Of a stretch of DNA of 64,000 nucleotides, positions 61,270 to 64,000 are shown in pieces. The stretch is from Vibrio gigantis (GTDB lineage Bacteria > Pseudomonadota > Gammaproteobacteria > Enterobacterales > Vibrionaceae). The notes beneath the pieces are model-generated. The model was not told where the DNA came from. It saw only the letters and a list, made by a program, of their open reading frames with translations, and did no database searches. The DNA lies in assembly GCF_024347515.1 (NCBI RefSeq), contig NZ_AP025494.1, forward strand, positions 124,001-188,000. Direction: 5' to 3'. The translations under genes were made by a program, and so were the position numbers. How positions within the stretch are numbered: position 1 is the first letter of the stretch; every line of letters starts with the position of its first letter.

Positions 61270-63927
61270 ATGGGTGCGATTTCACGATTTTTTAAGCAAT
61301 TCGAAAACTCCAAATTTGGCGATCTTCTCCCTGTCTTGGACTACAACCGAAAGCACAAATATTTCGAGCTCGAAGACAGTTACATTGGCTTAATGTACAA
61401 GATTGAAACGGTGCCAGCCGTTAACGATGAGTTACAGGAGCTATTAGAACAAATCTATAAGGCCGATTGGCCGGAAGACACGTTTATTCAGGTCTTGTTT
61501 TGGGCGAATGATAATTTAAGCCCTTTCACCAATAGCTTTTCTATGTACCACGGAGGTCGACAAACAGGTGAGGCAAACGACAGACTGAATTCGATTTCAA
61601 AGGGGCTGATTAACCACTTCCAGCAATCATCACAATCAGGGTTTGGTGATAGCGACTGTCGAGCTCGCATGTTTGATTGTTACTTCGTAGTGAAGGTTCC
61701 AATCAAAGGCAACTTTGGCGTGCCTACCAAAAAGGAACTTAAACACTTCAATAATCTACGTACTGATACAGAAGAGTCGTTGAACAAGGTCGGCTTGTTC
61801 TGTACCCCGATGGATCAGTGGGGCTGGCTACACTTCATGCAAAGGCTCATGAACAGAAAGGACTCGTCAACTTGGCGCAAAGGAGACGTTAATAAAAACG
61901 AAGCCTACATGCCCCGAGATCAAGTTCAGGAGCAGGGCGGTAAAATCGAGTTTACCGATTCGAAGGTCATCATTGATGAGCGGCCTATATCGATGCTTAC
62001 TCCCAAAGAATACCCAAAAACACTGGGCTTTGGTGACATGCTGAATGTCTTTAGTGATTGGCGATATGGGCATTCTACAGCATGGTCGAACTTCATGATT
62101 GTATTGAATGTCCATTACCCTAACTCTAAAAAAGAAGAGGGTAAGATTAAGCGTCGCCGTAAATACATGACAATGCAGGCAAACAACAAATTAGTAAATT
62201 GGAATGATACTGTTCGTTGGCAGCGAGCTGACTTTGATGAAGCTTTTACCAAAATTGAACAAAAGAAGTCGAAGATGGTGAATGCGTATCTTCAGTTTAT
62301 GATTTTTGGTGATGATGAGGAGCATTTAGAGACGGAGATTGCACGCTTCAAGAAAGTAGCTTCAACCCCTGCAGGATTCGAATTGGAAGAAGACAAGTAC
62401 ATGACTCCACCTATGTTCCTGCATTCATTACCTTTCGCACCAGACCCTGTGACTCGCAAAAGATTAGACCGCTATAACTTAGTACCGTCTGATGTCTGCG
62501 CGTTCATGAGCCCGATAATTTCCAGTTCATCTGGCAACTCACCAAGTAAACCTGTGATCCCCTTTGTAACCAGAGACATGTCGATGTTTGGGTTCAATCC
62601 TTTTGAAACCGATGGCTCAATGAACGGTATCGTTGTCGCGGAGTCGGGCTCGGGCAAGTCGGTTCTCGTCCAATACATTGTGACGTGCATATTGGGGTCA
62701 GGCAAGATGCCAAGCCAGCATCTATGGAACATGATGAATTTACCCAAGTCAGAAATCGATAAGCTGATGAAGACCGCTCAACATATTGCTGAAGCCCAGC
62801 GCGATGGTGGTATGGCAATGATTATCGATGTGGGTCGAAGCTACTACCGTTTGTGTGAAGCGTTGAATGGTCAATTTATCAGTTTCGGTCAAGATATGAA
62901 GTTCTCACTCAACCCTTTCCCGTCCATTGTTGAGTTCAGTGGTAAGGAAGGGCAGGCTGGTATGATTTTGGAAATGCTGTCGGTGATGGCAGAGCCCAAT
63001 GGTACGCTCACGACGTTGCAGAAGCGTGGTATGACGACCATTTTGAAACTGATGTGGGATAAGCATGGTCGCGACTCAAGTGTCACTATCTTCGCTGATA
63101 TGTGTTCTGCGAGCTCTCGTAAAGAGCTGAATGACATTGGTGAACAGTTAAAACCATTCCGTGAAGGCGAAATGTTTGGCGATATGTTTACGGTCAATAA
63201 GCCGCCCCCAACGCTGGACAACCCATTCATTGTCTGTGAATTAGAAGAGCTGAAGTCGCAACCGGAATTGCAGGTAATTGCCTTAATGCAGATCATCAAC
63301 CTGTGTTACCAACATTTCTTCTTGGGTGATGCTCAAGCCGGTTCTCAGCGTCGTTCGAAAGCCTTCATTGTGGATGAGTGTTGGGAGTTCCTTCAAGAAA
63401 AGCAAGGGTCCACAGGTGCTAACCCAGTATCATCGTTCCTTGAGAGTGCCTTTAGGCGTTTTAGGAAGGTGGATGCTAGTGCTTGGATTATCACCCAATT
63501 GTTGAGTGACTTGTATGGTTCATCTGTAGGTAAAGCCATAGCCGCCAACTGTGTATATCGTTGCTTCCTGTATCAGAAATCAGACACGATTAATCAAGTT
63601 AAAAATGACAAGCTGGTGGCATTGTCAGACCAAGAATTCGAAATTCTCAAATCGATTAGGACCCGTAAAAATAGGTACTCAGAAATCTTCTTCCAAATTG
63701 GTGATGACATCAAAGAGGTTGTGCGTTTTTACGCGCCTCCTGCAATGCTGCTGATGTACTCCACGGACCCGAAAGACAAAATGGAATTAGCGGCTCTGAT
63801 GGAACGGGGGTACACCCAAGACCAAGCCATCGATAAAATTTTAGAGACGCGTCGGGTCGAGTCATTTGCGACTGACATGGATGACTTGGAAAATGAAGAC
63901 GAAGAACAAGTCGAAAACGCCGCATAA
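61270..63927 (+). CDS. traC: Conjugative transfer ATPase TraC (VirB4-like)
   Basis: 885 residues, typical of TraC. Walker A is VVAESGSGKSVLVQYI (457-464 core), Walker B KAFIVDECWEFL (Asp702-Glu703), followed by SAWIITQLLSDLYGS and DTINQVKNDKLVALSDQEFEIL. Powers pilus assembly at the inner membrane. Starts 13 bases after traV. The acidic tail ends DLENEDEEQVENAA. Confidence 0.95.
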   Translation: MGAISRFFKQFENSKFGDLLPVLDYNRKHKYFELEDSYIGLMYKIETVPAVNDELQELLEQIYKADWPEDTFIQVLFWANDNLSPFTNSFSMYHGGRQTGEANDRLNSISKGLINHFQQSSQSGFGDSDCRARMFDCYFVVKVPIKGNFGVPTKKELKHFNNLRTDTEESLNKVGLFCTPMDQWGWLHFMQRLMNRKDSSTWRKGDVNKNEAYMPRDQVQEQGGKIEFTDSKVIIDERPISMLTPKEYPKTLGFGDMLNVFSDWRYGHSTAWSNFMIVLNVHYPNSKKEEGKIKRRRKYMTMQANNKLVNWNDTVRWQRADFDEAFTKIEQKKSKMVNAYLQFMIFGDDEEHLETEIARFKKVASTPAGFELEEDKYMTPPMFLHSLPFAPDPVTRKRLDRYNLVPSDVCAFMSPIISSSSGNSPSKPVIPFVTRDMSMFGFNPFETDGSMNGIVVAESGSGKSVLVQYIVTCILGSGKMPSQHLWNMMNLPKSEIDKLMKTAQHIAEAQRDGGMAMIIDVGRSYYRLCEALNGQFISFGQDMKFSLNPFPSIVEFSGKEGQAGMILEMLSVMAEPNGTLTTLQKRGMTTILKLMWDKHGRDSSVTIFADMCSASSRKELNDIGEQLKPFREGEMFGDMFTVNKPPPTLDNPFIVCELEELKSQPELQVIALMQIINLCYQHFFLGDAQAGSQRRSKAFIVDECWEFLQEKQGSTGANPVSSFLESAFRRFRKVDASAWIITQLLSDLYGSSVGKAIAANCVYRCFLYQKSDTINQVKNDKLVALSDQEFEILKSIRTRKNRYSEIFFQIGDDIKEVVRFYAPPAMLLMYSTDPKDKMELAALMERGYTQDQAIDKILETRRVESFATDMDDLENEDEEQVENAA

Positions 63928-63957
63928 CAATGTCCTTTCTTTGAAAGAAAATAAGTT

Positions 63958-64000
63958 ATGCAAATGATCTCCCAAATTGACAAGCAGGCTCCAAAACCTG
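63958..64000 (+). CDS. Start of a gene running out of the window
   Basis: ATG 63958 begins MQMISQIDKQAPKP and stays open to the end. Thirty bases after traC. In related systems a TrbI- or TrhF/TraF-type gene follows traC, but 14 residues are too few to tell. The ribosome site is weak. Confidence 0.4.
   Translation, partial: MQMISQIDKQAPKP

Noticed and set aside
1-64000. tRNA, rRNA or integron attC sites
   Set aside because: No cloverleaf, rRNA segment or attC-like array was recognised on either strand by eye; a covariance search was not possible here.

Overview
The window looks like part of a large conjugative plasmid of a marine gammaproteobacterium, most likely a Vibrio or close relative. 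The supporting signs are an F-type (MPF-F) transfer gene set, an iteron-controlled Rep_3/RepB initiator, a parAB locus flanked by identical palindromes, plasmid-type partition, recombination and methylation genes, many short unrecognised proteins, and insertion sequences of the IS5, IS66, IS3, IS21 and IS91 families. No rRNA, tRNA or chromosomal housekeeping operon is seen. Host assignment is inference from gene style and base composition.

Layout. 0-1.6 kb: end of a DUF4400 membrane gene and an S49 peptidase, genes that usually lie next to the coupling-protein genes of SXT/IncA/C-like systems. 2-18.9 kb: accessory region of short clusters on both strands, with a C5 DNA methyltransferase, a methyltransferase-like protein without its catalytic motif, a frameshifted TOPRIM protein, a ProQ/FinO RNA chaperone and about 25 small, often acidic unknown proteins. 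19.3-23.8 kb: traA-L-E-K-B and a TrbI-like gene. 23.9-38.2 kb: accessory genes (GHKL ATPase, parAB, a lone TnpB, a RecE/RecT pair, an M50-like protease, a lipoprotein, a YdjM-like protein). 38.2-40.7 kb: iterons and rep. 40.9-49.2 kb: an insertion-sequence island of whole and broken elements that encloses an orphan CRISPR-associated CARF protein (NE0113/Csm6 ring-nuclease family). 49.9-59.6 kb: DsbA-like protein, sigma-70-family factor, DnaB-type helicase, transglycosylase, divergent RecG-like helicase. 59.8-64 kb: transfer genes resume with dsbC, traV and traC.

Most unusual observation. Seven intergenic regions (starting 4001, 7021, 7962, 12708, 13522, 16533 and 32042) hold the same arrangement: six C, exactly 45 bases, six G (57 bp overall). 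The 45 interior bases are not conserved. On each side that faces a gene start, a -10-like hexamer begins 18-20 bases outward of the tract, placing the tract at the -35 position; on the sides facing no gene start the hexamer is missing. Further single tracts precede recE/recT, other small gene clusters and the plasmid sigma-factor gene. I read these as outward-facing promoters of one plasmid regulon. The regulator is unknown; the plasmid sigma factor is the obvious candidate.

How the parts work together (inference): rep/iterons and parABS maintain the plasmid; the F-type genes build the pilus and channel, helped by DsbA/DsbC and the transglycosylase; the tract-controlled genes (methyltransferases, RecE/RecT, acidic small proteins) have the profile of establishment or anti-defence functions.
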